Shown here piece after piece: positions 11,271-24,088 of a stretch of DNA of 64,000 nt. The position numbers were made by a program, and so were the translations under genes. The first letter of the stretch is position 1. Each line of letters opens with the position of its first letter. Location: assembly GCA_914767715.1 (NCBI GenBank), contig OU612065.1, positions 38,068,001 to 38,132,000 of the forward strand, read 5' to 3'. Under the pieces are notes generated by a model. It ran no database searches and was not told the origin of the DNA. It saw only the letters and a program-made list of their open reading frames with translations. This stretch comes from Membranipora membranacea. Its lineage: Eukaryota > Bryozoa > Gymnolaemata > Cheilostomatida > Membraniporidae.

Positions 11271-13096
11271 ATGCGGGCTTTATTACACTACGTCTTACTC
11301 GCCGTCCTGGCGTTTGTGTGGTCCCAGAATTACCCAACTACTTACAAATACTTACTGGCAGACTTAGACAGGTGTAAAACAGGTATGTAGCCATTATGCT
11401 GCAGCCAGATAACGAATGTTTGCTTGCGAGGTGTTTTTTTGGACGGGCAGTGTTGGGACCTAAGCGCGTTTTGCGATGATTTTGTTGAATTTTATAGAGA
11501 CCAGCCTGCGGGAAGTCATAACTTTAGAAATGTAGTTATGTACCCTCAGTATTTCCAAGTTTTTCTTTTTGACAGCCACAAATCAATACCACCTCTGTCA
11601 CTAACGTGATATAATGGTTTCCTAAACTTTATCCGTGGTAATGTTGTCGTGCTGAATATTGAAATGCCGCTTTACCTTACCTTTTTGCTGTAATGATTTA
11701 TGCAAAAAAATGCTACTGAAAGCATGCTAGCCTGATCGACCACACCATTTATTTACATAATTCATTCCACCTCGCTTGTAGAATCTCCGGATGTTTTATT
11801 GTGGGTACAGGGGAGGGCAACTTCTCCCGATCTTAGATCCATGATCAGAGAGACAGTGGGCAGCTCTCGGATGTGGCCAGATAATCTCAAGGTTATGACA
11901 GTCTTCTTCATGGGTGCTCTGCCCCGAAAATATGAAGCTGCTGGATATCAAACTGTTATCAACTTTGAGTATGAGAAATATCGGGATATCGTACAGACAG
12001 ATTTTAGAGGTAGAAATATAAGGTTTCTTCACAGAACTTGCGTAGTTTGGGTTTGTCCAGTGGTAGAGACCGCTGGGCCACCCAACCACTGGACTTGTCC
12101 AAACTGCAGAAAGTCTTTACTTTTCTTTGAATAATTTGTCATAATTTAGCCTAATGTTTTAGCCAATGTAACACTTGAAAGTATTACTATTTATCTGCTT
12201 GAGTATATTAGAGTATATTAATCGGAAAAATTGGTAGGAATGAGTAAAACTATATAGGCCTACCACTTATTTGGAGTTGAGATGATAGTCACTTAATTTT
12301 TACATGTCCAGAGTCAGCCCAGAACAGCGGTGCTTCTTCTCCACCGCACAAAGATACCTATAATAATGTCAGTGGTATACAGGTGATGGTGTCAATGGTT
12401 ATTGTCATCGACATCATGGTACATTATGCTAGCTGTTCTTTTGTAGAGGATTACAAGAATCAAACAAGCAAGATGATAAGCGCCATCAATTATATCTCCG
12501 ACTACTGCAGAGATGTGGCGCTGATACTTCGTATGGACGATGATGTATTATTTCATCCCCAACTTATTCTACAAAACTTGACGTCTATAATGAAGTCAAG
12601 CTCAAACCATCGGATATTCAAATATCCAAACAACACCATTGCCTGTAGACTGATATCAGACTTTGGAGTGTGGCACTACAAGGACCACCCAGGTCACTTC
12701 AATGCTGTTGATGACTCAGTGCTGCCTGGTGAGGAAATGTACCCTCCGTTCTGTGCTGGATTCTTCATCGCCATGTCCGGCGATGTTCCTCGAAAACTAC
12801 AGCCTCACATTAAGCTTAATAGGCCCTTCTGGATGGATGATCGGTATATGGGTGTGTTGCAGAGACAAGCCCTCACAACAAATATCGATATAACTAACCT
12901 TCTGGACTTTGGATATCATGATATAAACCCGTCCAATCTGGAGGATCTTACTCAACAAAGACTTTTAGCCAAACATCTACCTGGTCATCTTAAATATCAC
13001 ATGTCTCAGCTCTTCCAATTTTTAAATTTGAGTACAAAAGGTCTAAAGGGCCATTTTGAAACTATAGAATATAATAAAAACAAAAAAGGCGGCTAA
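11271..13096 (+). CDS. GT31 beta-1,3-galactosyl/N-acetylglucosaminyltransferase-like protein
   Basis: Three exons (11271-11382, 11782-12009, 12447-13096) splice in phase to 329 residues. The start is the ATG at 11271, which opens a short type II signal anchor (RALLHYVLLAVLAFVW) placing the catalytic domain in the Golgi lumen. GT31 landmarks follow: the VFFMGALPR strand, ...VQTDFREDYKNQTSKM (family pattern D-F-x-D-x-Y-x-N-L-T-x-K), the metal-binding DDD at 144-146 within ILRMDDDVLF, and YPPFCAGFF near 212-219 (usually YPPYCSG). These enzymes add Gal or GlcNAc in beta-1,3 linkage to glycoproteins and glycolipids; the acceptor cannot be told from sequence. The protein is close to family length. 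The usual E-D-V near the third block reads WMDDRY (242-247), so the general base may differ. A hairpin lies in intron 2. Confidence 0.85.
12042..12107. repeat. Intronic hairpin, about 23-bp arms
   Basis: Arms at 12042-12064 and 12085-12107 are inverted copies with about four mismatches (core TTTGTCCAGTGGT / ACCACTGGAC). The loop is about 20 bp. It lies in GT31 intron 2, just after the exon 2 donor, and keeps an incidental open frame running on from exon 2. Confidence 0.6.
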
Positions 13097-15306
13097 ATAA
13101 ATCTGTTAGAATTATATTTGATTTAACTGATGTGAATTAAATACCCAGTGAATGGGCTTCCACCTTGAACCATGTCCAGCAAGTAATGGAATTTAAACAT
13201 TGATCACAATTGGTGATCAGGGATGAGGGGAGGGGAGTGGGGGGGGGGTTGTGATCCAGGAAGCTGCTAGTTGACGAATGTTGGGACTTCTTAGCTGCCA
13301 TGCTGGTGTGCTGTAAGACTATCCCTAAAAGTAGGCAATCGATTCATCATTCTGTCAAGGGCCCTATATAATAGCCTTATTGTTGGGGAAACATGTCCAC
13401 TGTCAAGGTTACAACACTAAAAAGCATATTAATAAAATGTGTGACACAGTGAACGTCATATTTTAAGATTTGAAGGTCACTAAATAACACAAACTTTTTC
13501 AACAACCTAGAAAAGAGGTAGTCAGCCTACACGGTTACATATCGCGATAGGAGAAATATTAGCTTTTGACTAAGGAGAGAAACATCTGAATTACTTAAAA
13601 AAAAATACCCTCAAATGAGTTGCTAAGTTAGAGGTTGTATCCTTGATTTTATTTCTTTATTGTAATAAAAGTTCATGACAAAATTTCATCCACTAACGAC
13701 ATAAGGATTATGACTAATAATAATTGAGAGGAAAGCGGCAACTGCACAGAAAGCGTCAACAAGGCAGTCAACAAAAGTTGAGATATCATAAGCAGAAGCC
13801 ATACCAAGTCAAAATTACACTGTCATTTTGTAGCTGTCTTGACAAGCTTTGTTGGTTGCCAACCACAAAGGTAGTTAAGACAGGCTAGGCAAAACTGAGA
13901 TCGTTAGCATTAATTCCTGGGAATCCACATCACTCGCCATCCACATAGATAAAAACAAGTTTAATCCAACACAGCATTAATAAATTATGTGGTTTTTGTT
14001 GTTTTATCCACTTTCACTAGCTCTGCAACTTTCTCATATAATTCTGAATGGTCATTGACATTGACATCCACAATTTATGTGAAATGATAAGAGAGGTCTC
14101 AATATATAAGGGATTGATATCAATAACATCCGAAACCTTACAAATATGATGTACAAGGGAAGTGGTGAAACTGGGTCAAGGTTTCTATTATTATCCATAA
14201 TGCGATTACTGTGTAATATGAGAATTTTCATAGGAATAATCAAATACTGAAACACGAGTTTTGTAAGTCTGGACAGGGTCTATTTTCAGCAACAACCAAA
14301 GTATCAAGATAATTATTTTTTACCCAAAGCCATCAATAATTTACATGCCGACCTTTTCTTGTTAAAGACCATCAATCATTTGAAAGAACTGCCCTACTTG
14401 ATAACAATATTTTAAACAAATTCACCTGTTTCATTACTATATTTATGTGTCATTTGATCAATATGATCAGCAATTAAAAAAAATGATATCATTATTGCCA
14501 AGCTAGGAGAAAAATCAGGTCATGAGCATAAACATAGTAAAGACTTATGATGTGCGCATAGAGGACCCTTCCTATCACAAAATAATGTGAGGGACAGCGA
14601 AACTTCACCAGCTATTTTTGCTCGGTTTATATTTTTCCTCCTTAAAATAAACTCTAATAACACGATGTAGAACCATCTACCATATATATAAGTATATAAG
14701 TATATGTATATAAGTAAACAAGATTATGTTGCTCATCACTGAGGCTCAGTCTAGTAAGCCTGTAATATGATCACAGGAGGGTAAGAAATGTCTCTCGAGT
14801 AGGCACTTGCAGATATGTATATGATACAGTTTTATATAAAGATATAAGTAAGTATGTAAAATCAAATAAGATTGGCAAAATAATATCATAGTACGAGATA
14901 CAAGATTAGTAAGTAGATATGTGATAACCTCGCAAAATATAGAAAAAGTCATCAAGTCAGAGTCATTGAGAGAATTACTATGATCACATTGTTCACGATA
15001 TACTGGTCTTGCTTAATTAACACGATGCCAACCTTAAATGGTGAACACACGACCATGTAATTAGAAAAATGTTCATCTAAAAATGTTTTTTTTCCCTTGA
15101 CGATAGCTTCGCATATAAACTTAATGTTGAGCGATGAAACTAAATGATAAAACCGGGATATTTTGAAGAGAGAGAGAGGACAGATGACCATTCACCTTGT
15201 TAAAAAGTGTATCATACGAAAATAGCTTTGTTGGCTGGAAAATATGAAAACTGTCCCTTGGCTGAATTGTGCTTGTCATCACTCATGCCTCGGCTCGTAT
15301 GTTGTG
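13097..15306. other. Intergenic between GT31 and the SPFH-like gene (tail to tail)
   Basis: No exon was recognised. AATAAA at 13097-13102, directly after the GT31 stop, and TTAATAAAATG near 13430 are candidate polyadenylation signals. The rest is AT-rich with short ATATA(A)G repeats around 14680-14720 and a G-run near 13233-13248. Confidence 0.5.
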
Positions 15307-18300
15307 TTACTTCTGAAACACGATAAGCTCACTGCAGGGCTCGGGTTGTTTAGTCTTCAGATACTGAGTGAGATCCACGCCCAGCTCTCTCAGCTGTGTC
15401 ATGTAATCCTCCTGTAGCTTATTCTTCTCTGATTGGATGGCTGAAATAACGGATATAATCATGATTAGATGGGGATACTATGAAGCTGCTTAAGCAGTAA
15501 TGCCCCCTCCCCCCCGGGGAATTTGTCATTGGGTAACTTAGAAGTTTCCAAAACATTTCCTCCTTCACAAATATGCAGTTCATACCACCTTCACGTAAGA
15601 CTGACATTTTCTAATTGGCAGTTTGTCTCCCTGTTCCTCCATTCACTACTGTTCGGAAACTCGGTATGACCATGGGCAAAGTTTGATTTTAATACTCATG
15701 TCAGTGAAACTCGCAAATCATGTTCATTTCAGTTCGTTACGACTAAGATCTATCAGGAATTCTGTCCCGAATGCCAGGCTGCCATATTGCATCCACGCCT
15801 TCATAACAAGTAGAGTAAATTTTTGGAACTCTCTTTTCCATGCATTATCTAACAATTTTATAGCACACATTTCAGGTCATTTAGAATTCCATCAGTTACC
15901 GAGTTAAAGAACACTGACCGCCCATCAGATCAAGACCTAAATTCAAGTTGTCTGTCACGGCCCACAAAATTGTCCGTCATTCCCAGGTTATTCCCTTGTA
16001 CATATCTAGGTCTTTCTCGATTATTAAGCATGCTCACACTACTCGATTTAAGATAGCAAACACACTAGCAGTTTACCATCAATATATACCTCCTTAACTT
16101 ACAGCCACTTCTTCTTTTAAAGACTACGGAAGGACCACAGCAATATATAGTCTAGCAGCAAGTTCTGCAGTAATTATGCAATATTTTATCGTTTAGAAAA
16201 TTCAGAGCACTTCTGGGTAAAAATTATGTGTAGTGTTAGAAATTGTCCTCCCTTCTCATCTAAGAGCCATGAGGTATTTACGCACCCTAGTGCTGTGCCA
16301 ACCTAAGAAGCTAATACTTCTATCTACTTGAGACAACTGTAAAGATTATTAAATGAAGTTATCTACTGTTGTAAAATGTCTCCTGACAATGGAACTATAT
16401 TTATTTTGAACTTATGTGGGAAAGAATGGCAATTAAACGTATTTTGAAGTGTAAGCTTATTATATTGGCACAGCACTAGGGCGCATAAATACCTCATAGC
16501 TCTTAGATGAGAAGGAGGACAATTCATAACACTACACATAATTTTTACCCAAAAGTGCTCTGGATTTTCTAAATGTGAAAATATTGCATAATTACTGCAG
16601 AATTAGCTGTCAGACTATTTATTGCTGTGGTCCTTACGAAGTCTTTAAATCCCACCTGAAACCACCTGTTTCGCTTGGCGGTTATCTCTAGATTTTATAG
16701 TGATATTTTAGGGTGCCGGGCAGTTGCCAATTTTATGTGTGAATTATCATAGCAGCATATTTTCTCATAATCATAACATGTTAATTATTTTATCTGCCAC
16801 AGGATAATTTTTAGAAAATCAAATTTGGAATTTAATATTTTATCTCATGTACAGCACATAAAAATCCTTTTTCTATACAATATTATTAAGCATTATAAAA
16901 TTTAACTTAATTATCATTTCAAGGAAGTAAGCACTCCTCTTCACTTGACCTAGCCTGTCATGATCAACTCTTTTGTTTATGGGAAAGGTCAAACAAAAAC
17001 AACAAATCATGTCAAGTACGACTACAACAGCTGATATGTTATAGCAACTTCTAGTGCTTGTATTGGATGACTCTATCTATGGGCAGCTATGGCTAAGGGC
17101 TTGTTGTAATCAGTAGAAGAGAAGCGTGATTTTCTCACCGTGAGCTGAATCTTGAGACATTTTATTGATCTGTAGTCCGAGGGAGTGAGACTTTGACTCC
17201 ATCTCACCCTCATGTGAGGCGATCAGGCTCGCCTTCTCCTGAATATGCTTCTCCTTCATGTCTGCCAGCTCATTCTCTGAAAAATATAGAGAAGGGTAGA
17301 GTTTAGAAGAAAAATAGGCTAGAAATATATAATCATGTGATTCATCATTAGCTCACTGAAAGTGTCCTTACTATCTACAGCGGATTGTGGTAATGCCCTG
17401 GAACTAGATGTTATGATTGCACAAGGAATGACATACAGTTGTCATTGATATGCCAAACCTGACATATCTTTTATTGGCAGGCCCCATGGGGTGCCATAGT
17501 TATTATTAATAACTGGGCTATTTCCATGATGCATAATGTTGTTATGGATGGGCATCAGCCATGAGAAAACTGTTCTAGTTGGTGTGAAAACACACGCTGC
17601 AATATCTAATCTCATGATACAATATATCCTGTGCAACAGATACTAGTAGATGTGTCGCTACCCAAGTTGACCAAAATAAATACTGATGTATAACGCTGAG
17701 TCATATTAACACATTGGTCACATACTAGTTTTAACGTAACCGACGGTTAATCTGACTAGAAATTCTCAACCCAAACAAAAAGCTTGCGGTGGGAGCAAAC
17801 CCCATGCAGTTGACTCTTTGTTACATCCCCACCACTGACCGCAAGTCAAGACAAGACATATTAAAGAAATGAAAAGAGCGGACAAGGAAGCTGGCTATTA
17901 GCAATGCTGCTTGTGATCGAGGAACTGGATGAAGGTATTCCGACATTACTCTGCCCATTGTTAAGCTTGCTCAATTGAGTAGATGCTGGCAAGTCAAGGA
18001 ATTGCCTGTATTAACAAGCTTTGATAAGACAGGCAAGTCAAGGAATTGCCTGTATTAACAACCTTGGTTAAGACAGGCAAGTAAAGGAAGTGTATCATCA
18101 TCAAGTAAGAACAGAACAAAAATGTAAATGTATGTATTGATTATTAGTAAGGAGCATCGCTGGAGACCAAAAACTGGAAATTGTGTTTATTAAAGGCAAT
18201 GAAAAGACTATCACGATACTGACACTTAATTACTTCTAGTTTAGAACTATCTGATGAGCCATTGAGAATTTAGTTATTTTTTTAAAACCTTATGATACAA

Positions 18301-21300
18301 TAAACCGTTTAAAAAGTATAAATATGATGACACATGCCGCATCCATAAAGCTATACTAAATCAATGTATATGGCATTGCAATCAATATCTGTTCTCAGAT
18401 TTTTACACTTCATTTTTAAGAAGTCAGATAATTTTTACTTTTAAAAGGGACAGTGCGCTATTTTATTGCGTTCCACCCTCAGGATAACATAGAGGATATC
18501 GACTGACAGCTTAAATCAGGTGAAAACAACCATTCTTCAGATTGAAGCATTCCTATGGCAAAGTAAAAAACACCATCATTTTTTGCCCTAAGACATAGGT
18601 ATCTTCATTCAGTCTGCCTTCAACCAATGATGCCCTTGGTAATTTTTGTTGTGAAATTAAGGCAGCCTGAATACCTAGCACTGGATGGCAGCTGTCTATT
18701 TGGAAGCGTATGGAGTTGACTCCCAAGGGCGACACGATTCTATTATATATACCTGTGGTGCACCTGCACTGCACTCTATCATAAATACCTACAGCACAAA
18801 CACTTAGATTTAGAGACTTACTTTTCTCAGTACGAGCTTGTTCTTTGTCTAATTTAAATCTCTTCAGTTTCTGCTCCATAGCCTGGACTTCATCCAGTAG
18901 CCTCATGTTTGTTCTATTCTCAATATTCCTGTCATGCATCTCCTAAAAGAATAAAAATAACATCATTCCTCTGTTAGTGTTGAAATCAAGAATGGTTGGT
19001 TGAACAAAAAATATTGTGGGACTGCTAGCTTACAGGGCTAGTGGTAGGGGCAACACAACCCTTATGCTGTCAACATTAGTTTAGACAGAAGGTGACACAG
19101 CGCAGCCAGAAATAAATCTTCCTTTTTATTTTATTAGATCATGTATGCATTTATTGCATGTATGTATTTGTATTTGCTATTCTTTCACGGTACAAATTGA
19201 AACAGTTATCTGATCAGGATCTGTATAAAAGGTACACTGTATCCACTGTGGCTCACAGCGGTGCGGTGTAGAAGTTAACTGTAAATAGGTGCTAATAACC
19301 CGCTGCCGCTAATAACCCGCTGCCGTCAAGATTGCTTCATTAATTATTAAGGAAAATTCCCAGATTAAAACAGAAAGTGGTACATCCGCTGACTATCAGG
19401 TTGAGCAAATTAAAAAGAATACAAATGTCAATATCCTCTAGTTCTCTCTGGCTCAGACTTGCAAATAAATACAGGACATCATCTTTCTCGTCAGGGGGGG
19501 GGAGTGTGAGAGTGTGGGAGGGGAGAGAGGGGTGTTTATGTAGTCTGCAAGCCTAGGACAGAGCATCTAGTTCCGCCACTGGGTGACTTGATTTTAATAA
19601 GCGAAGGTTATTGTGTGAAGTTTGTTTTACCTTCACTGGTATACACTTAATAAACTGATAAGGATATTACCGAGCTAGAACCTTGAGTAGGCATAATCAT
19701 TTTTATGACATTATTATGATTAGGAAACAAACTGTCTAACTTATTCTCCATCATCCTAACACTCTCCCCTTACTTATCCCCGCCCCCTTACTCGACCCAC
19801 CCCTTACTTATCCCCGCCCCCTTACTCGAACCACCCCTTACACAGTCCCTACCATGTACTTAACCCAGCCCACTAAGTTGACCTTAGGTTTCCTGGGACA
19901 AGCTGTTTAGTGACATTAGCCGGCAGTACTAGACTGATTTACTGATCGTTTCATTAACGTAACATATATATACATATGAGGGAAACACGCCTTACCTGAA
20001 GTTTGATAGTAACGGTATAACCTCTATAGACAATCTTATTGAGCTTATAGCCGATCTTCTCACATATCTGTACTAGCTGTGAAAAGGTTTCTGTTTTGTT
20101 CAGTTTGTTTGACTCCGATACAAATTCTTGAAAGCTAAAGAACAACAAACACGTTGTTTGAACATAAACGTTATCATTACAGACAAGGTATAATGTATCT
20201 TGTTGACACGAACATTCAAGCTATTTGGGTCAGTCCTAGCCATAATATGGGTTCTTGTTTCCATTTCCTGACACTACAACTATAATACTGCCCTCTGCTG
20301 GTAAAAAGCGTCATCTCATATTTTGATAATTTCAACTCAATTAAACTAATCCCTTATTTAAATGAAAACTAATTATCCAACAATATTCTTCTTTTGGAAA
20401 TTAAATAAAGGATTAGTGACATGACATAATGGGATAATGTAAACTAATTAATAATTGTTTACTCTCAAGGAAATTTAATCTAAAGTTGGATACCTCTGAA
20501 TTATTAAAATATGAGATAACGCTTTTTACCAGCAGAGGGCAGAATAAAGGAAAGTTTATAGTCTTTTGAGAGAGCAGCTACATGTCTGAGAGCGCCTGAT
20601 TATGTAACAGGCACGAATTCTATGGAATGTGCCAGACAAGGGGGAGCAACCCCTAATTACTAATGTAATATACGGTTCAGTATGTATTCTACTGGCTTAT
20701 TAGATAATTATAAGATGATTCACTGTAGGGGATAAACTGTAGAGGATATACTTTAGGGGATATACCGTAGTTGATTTACTTTAGATAATTTACTGTATAA
20801 TTTACTCACCTGAGTCTGCCAGCAAACTGGATAACATCAGCACACATGGCACTATGAAAAAACAGACAGGACATATCAGTGAGCTCTCATAAACCACCAG
20901 CTAATGGATTTATGATAAGATAGTACTAAAAATCTCGCTGTTGTCTAATGATTGAGGTAACATCATCTACGCAGACTTAGAGGCCTGAGTATACATCATG
21001 CTAAGACATGGTTTGGTTGGCTACCTGTTTGTTTCCTTTCAACAGAAAAATTTTCATTCATAGTTATTTAAATTAAAAGTCAACTTATATGCCATAAACT
21101 GAAGGCTAAAATGTGGACCTGTGTCACAAAGTCTAAAGCAACTACCACAGGAATCATGAGAGGAAGCAAGGGTGTGAGGGGCTCAAACTAGCATATAAAT
21201 AAACTGTTATCTTATAAATTTATAAAAATATATATAAGTATGACGTCAAGTAATAACTCGTCAGCTTAGGGTTAATTATCCAAGTTACAGTCAATATTAT

Positions 21301-24088
21301 CATAACTAACCCTTTAGATTGAAGTGTGCAATGGTGATTAGTAATGACACTCAAATCATTATCAGGATGGACTGAGTGAAAAGTTAATTACACTTTATTA
21401 ACAGCTGCTGCTCTAGTATATACACATATATACATGATTGGCCTGTGTTTTATCGGCTGACTTCCAAGTCTACTTGACGTAGTGTAATCAATAACTAGGT
21501 ATGGGATGGTGAGATGAAATGTCACAGGCCACTTTTATGGAAATCCCTGCTCTTTGAAATATTGTTGAGCTCCCAAAGGAAATAATAAGGTCTGCGGGTG
21601 ATTTAAGATGATGTTTAGTAAACATGAAAATCGATAGTATAGTCTACTCACTTCATCATGTCTGCGATCGGATCCGCTGTCTCTTCAAGCTGTAACCAGA
21701 ACAATCGTAGAAATTATGTGCTTTCAAGTCAACATTATGAAATGATCCAAGAGTGGCATTGTCCCACAGCTCACTGAACAGAAAACCAGAAAGCTATGTG
21801 ACTATGGTAGCCCCGGTTTGTTAGACCTCACGCCTTGGTCAAAAATGAAACTGAGTTTGGTCAAACAAATACACAATAAGCTGATAACCAGAGTATGTTC
21901 CCAATATTACCAATTATCTACAAGAAAGACCAATTGACAATACCTCTCTATAACGCCGATTGATACTCACCCGGCCCGGGGGCTTTCAGAATATGGGGCA
22001 AAATCTTATGGGGCCCATACTAGAGAACTCACCATTTTGAGAACATCGACCAGCTCATAGTAGACCATAAGTTTTATGACCATCTTTGTATCATCAACTG
22101 TTCTCACTTCATTGATTTTATCAGAGAAATGCTCCGGCATCATCGGTAGTTGTGTTATCTTACGTGCGGCTCGTATCATGTGATCACTCTCATTTATATC
22201 CTGTCCATGCCACTCAAATGTATGTATCCTGTAATGATACAATATATATATAATAATATATTAATAATAATATACAATAATAAAATATGAGATGTACTTA
22301 ATTCTATTAAACAGTATGTGTTAATAAGGAGGCAGAGCTGACACTCCTGGGGTGTTTGAGGAAAGGACTACATCGTGTCATGGATCACGCAAGCCAACAA
22401 ACCGTGTTGACTTATGGACTATCTCTAGCTTATGGAGTGAATACGGATCAACTAACATATACCTTTTTATTAAAGATGTTAAAAATGTGAATGTGAATTA
22501 AATTTCGCAGATGTACATTGTTTCAAAAAACTGTTTTGCCTCAGGTATTCAATAATTTATATCTGAAATGAATGATCGCTCACAAATCATGCTTGCTATG
22601 ATCCTTCAAATACAGCAGAAGAATGGATTTGTATTATTTGGTGTCTAATCTGCCCATATAAACTTAAATAAATTTATCAACTGCTTTGTGAAAATCACTC
22701 AGCCCTGAGTTATTCTCTCCTGGGGTGGGAACAGACAACTCTTGGAGTGTTTAAGATTTTACTTTGAATACTGTGTACATCCAAACAACTTAATAAGACT
22801 AGTGATAGGCACAGGTGATGTAATTCATACCATTCATCAGCTGCAGGGATAAACACAGTGGGCCCTTCTACTATCCGCCTTATGACCTCATTACCACGAT
22901 TCTTGTACACTACTATAACATGATGGCTGCCGATACGAATAGCTTCCTTTACTGTCAGAGATGTAAGCTCCAGAGGGTTCAGGAACTTCTCACAGGGACT
23001 GTGAAGGGACAAGAGAACATCAAATACATCAGAGATGACTTGCTATTTGCGAGTTAGGATGGAATTTCTTCAAACAGCTTTTAAGTGGATCACTTGGGGA
23101 TATGAAGGGCCCAATGTTTGCCTTCTAACAAGATATTCTGGAATACTGGACATTTTTTTTCTTCACCTTTGGGCCCATATTATTTCACTCGAGTTTGGTT
23201 TACACCAAATGGCAGTTACAAAAACAAGCTTTAGAGAGGAGATATTCCCATTAATCATGAGTATTTAGGTGAGACAACTTACCCAGGTAGGTGTGTGATA
23301 TTACCCACAGTGTCTTTGAGCTCCAAGTATTCATATTGTGAAGCTGTTTTTCTCTCTAGCATCATTAGCCGATCTCGAAATATGAAAACCTACAAGACGA
23401 ATAGAAATTCTTATTAAGATATAAAATGCCGTAATTTTAGACCTAGTGACATGTAACTTGACTTCAAAGATTATATATGTTGTATTCAATTTGAGCCACT
23501 AACTCCTTGTTTCAGTATGTACTTTTGGAAGTAAAATAATAATATTCCATCAAGGCCCACGCTTTCCGAGACCGCTCTATGCTGAACGTAATGAAATCTA
23601 GGAGATCAGATGGAATCCAAGAGAAAATTGAACATGCGCCTAGCAATAGTACGAAGATAATTACATGGTCTACCACTAATACTTGTTTATACAGCATCAG
23701 GAAGTAGAATTGTTTAGATGATACTTGGTTTCATTGCCAAATATACAATCTAAGATCCATTCTATGTTCCTTCCAAAATTAAAAGGCATATGTCACCCTC
23801 AAACAAAGCCGTTGGTTGAGGTCTGGTTATTTACTTTAGCAGACATCCTGCAGTAGGCACTACGCATCAAGTGTCAAAATATAACTTTTAGATAATACTA
23901 CAACCGCTCGGGTAAAACCACTAGACTTTCATAAACTACAACTGGCACCTGTTGGTCATGATATACATACTATGTATACATAAATATATATATATACATA
24001 CCCTGCGTGGTCCTTGGAGCAGAGTTCCCTCTCCGAGATAGTTAAACAGCACAGCCTGCTCGCCTTCTCTCACCGTTTTAAACTTCAT
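15307..24088 (-). CDS. Conserved protein with vault/SPFH-like N-terminal region and coiled-coil tail
   Basis: Ten exons on the minus strand: 24002-24088, 23283-23389, 22831-22998, 22033-22228, 21652-21689, 20810-20851, 19996-20134, 18822-18942, 17139-17276 and 15307-15440. Every junction is GT-AG and in phase, giving 389 residues from ATG at 24088 to TAA at 15307. The N-terminus reads KTVREGEQAVLFNYLGEG then GPRRVFIFRDRL, followed by THLPGPCEKFLNP, EVIRRIVEGPTVFIPAADEW and HTFEWHG. The repeated gene-product logic of GPRR, GP and EGP turns recalls major vault protein repeats, and the DDTKMVIKLMVYYEL stretch (about residues 178-195) resembles an SPFH/band-7 strand. Residues about 265-385 are charged and probably coiled coil (VQAMEQKLKRFKLDKEQ, ENELADMKEK). 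I recognise this as a conserved uncharacterised type but cannot name it. A role in a membrane-linked or particle scaffold is inference only. Introns carry two foldback elements and a retrotransposon scrap. Confidence 0.85.
15623..15907 (+). mobile_element. Possible degenerate reverse-transcriptase tail in an intron
   Basis: A 94-codon open frame antisense to the host gene contains RLPYCIHAFITSRVNFWNSL, resembling the R-x(n)-F-x(n)-WNSLP block that closes Jockey/CR1-type polymerases. Upstream similarity and a poly(A) tail are not visible. It sits in the last intron of the minus-strand SPFH-like gene. Confidence 0.4.
16117..16649. mobile_element. Foldback MITE with arms of about 200 bp
   Basis: The left arm (about 16117-16320) and right arm (about 16447-16649) are inverted copies. 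Matching blocks include TTAAAGACT.CG.AAGGACC, GCAATATTTT, AGAGCACTT.TGGGTAAAAAT, ATGTGTAGTGTTA and ATGAGGTATTTA.GC.CCCTAG. The loop is about 125 bp. It carries no protein and could form a long intronic hairpin in the host pre-mRNA (last intron of the SPFH-like gene). No clear flanking duplication was found. Confidence 0.75.
17988..18089. repeat. 44-bp tandem repeat, about 2.3 copies
   Basis: GGCAAGTCAAGGAATTGCCT begins at 17988 and 18032, and a third partial copy starts at 18076. Each unit contains an internal short hairpin (AGGCAA/TTGCCT). It lies in the intron between exons 8 and 9 of the SPFH-like gene. Confidence 0.75.
19760..19852. repeat. C-rich duplicated tract
   Basis: The segment CCCCTTACTTATCCCCGCCC followed by CCTTACTCGA is present twice in tandem, with partial copies on both sides. 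Intronic, simple-sequence character. Confidence 0.65.
20288..20542. mobile_element. MITE of about 255 bp with terminal inverted repeats of about 47 bp
   Basis: The left end CTGCCCTCTGCTGGTAAAAA at 20288 is inverted at the right end (...CCAGCAGAGGGCAG to 20542). Similarity continues inward through AGCGTCATCTCATATTTTGAT and its complement. The interior is AT-rich with no coding potential. It is inserted in the intron between exons 6 and 7 of the SPFH-like gene. Confidence 0.8.

Noticed and set aside
11799-12134. 111-codon open frame continuing past the GT31 exon 2 donor
   Set aside because: It starts in a different frame from the conserved GT31 reading and is kept open by a hairpin; the spliced model matches GT31 landmarks.
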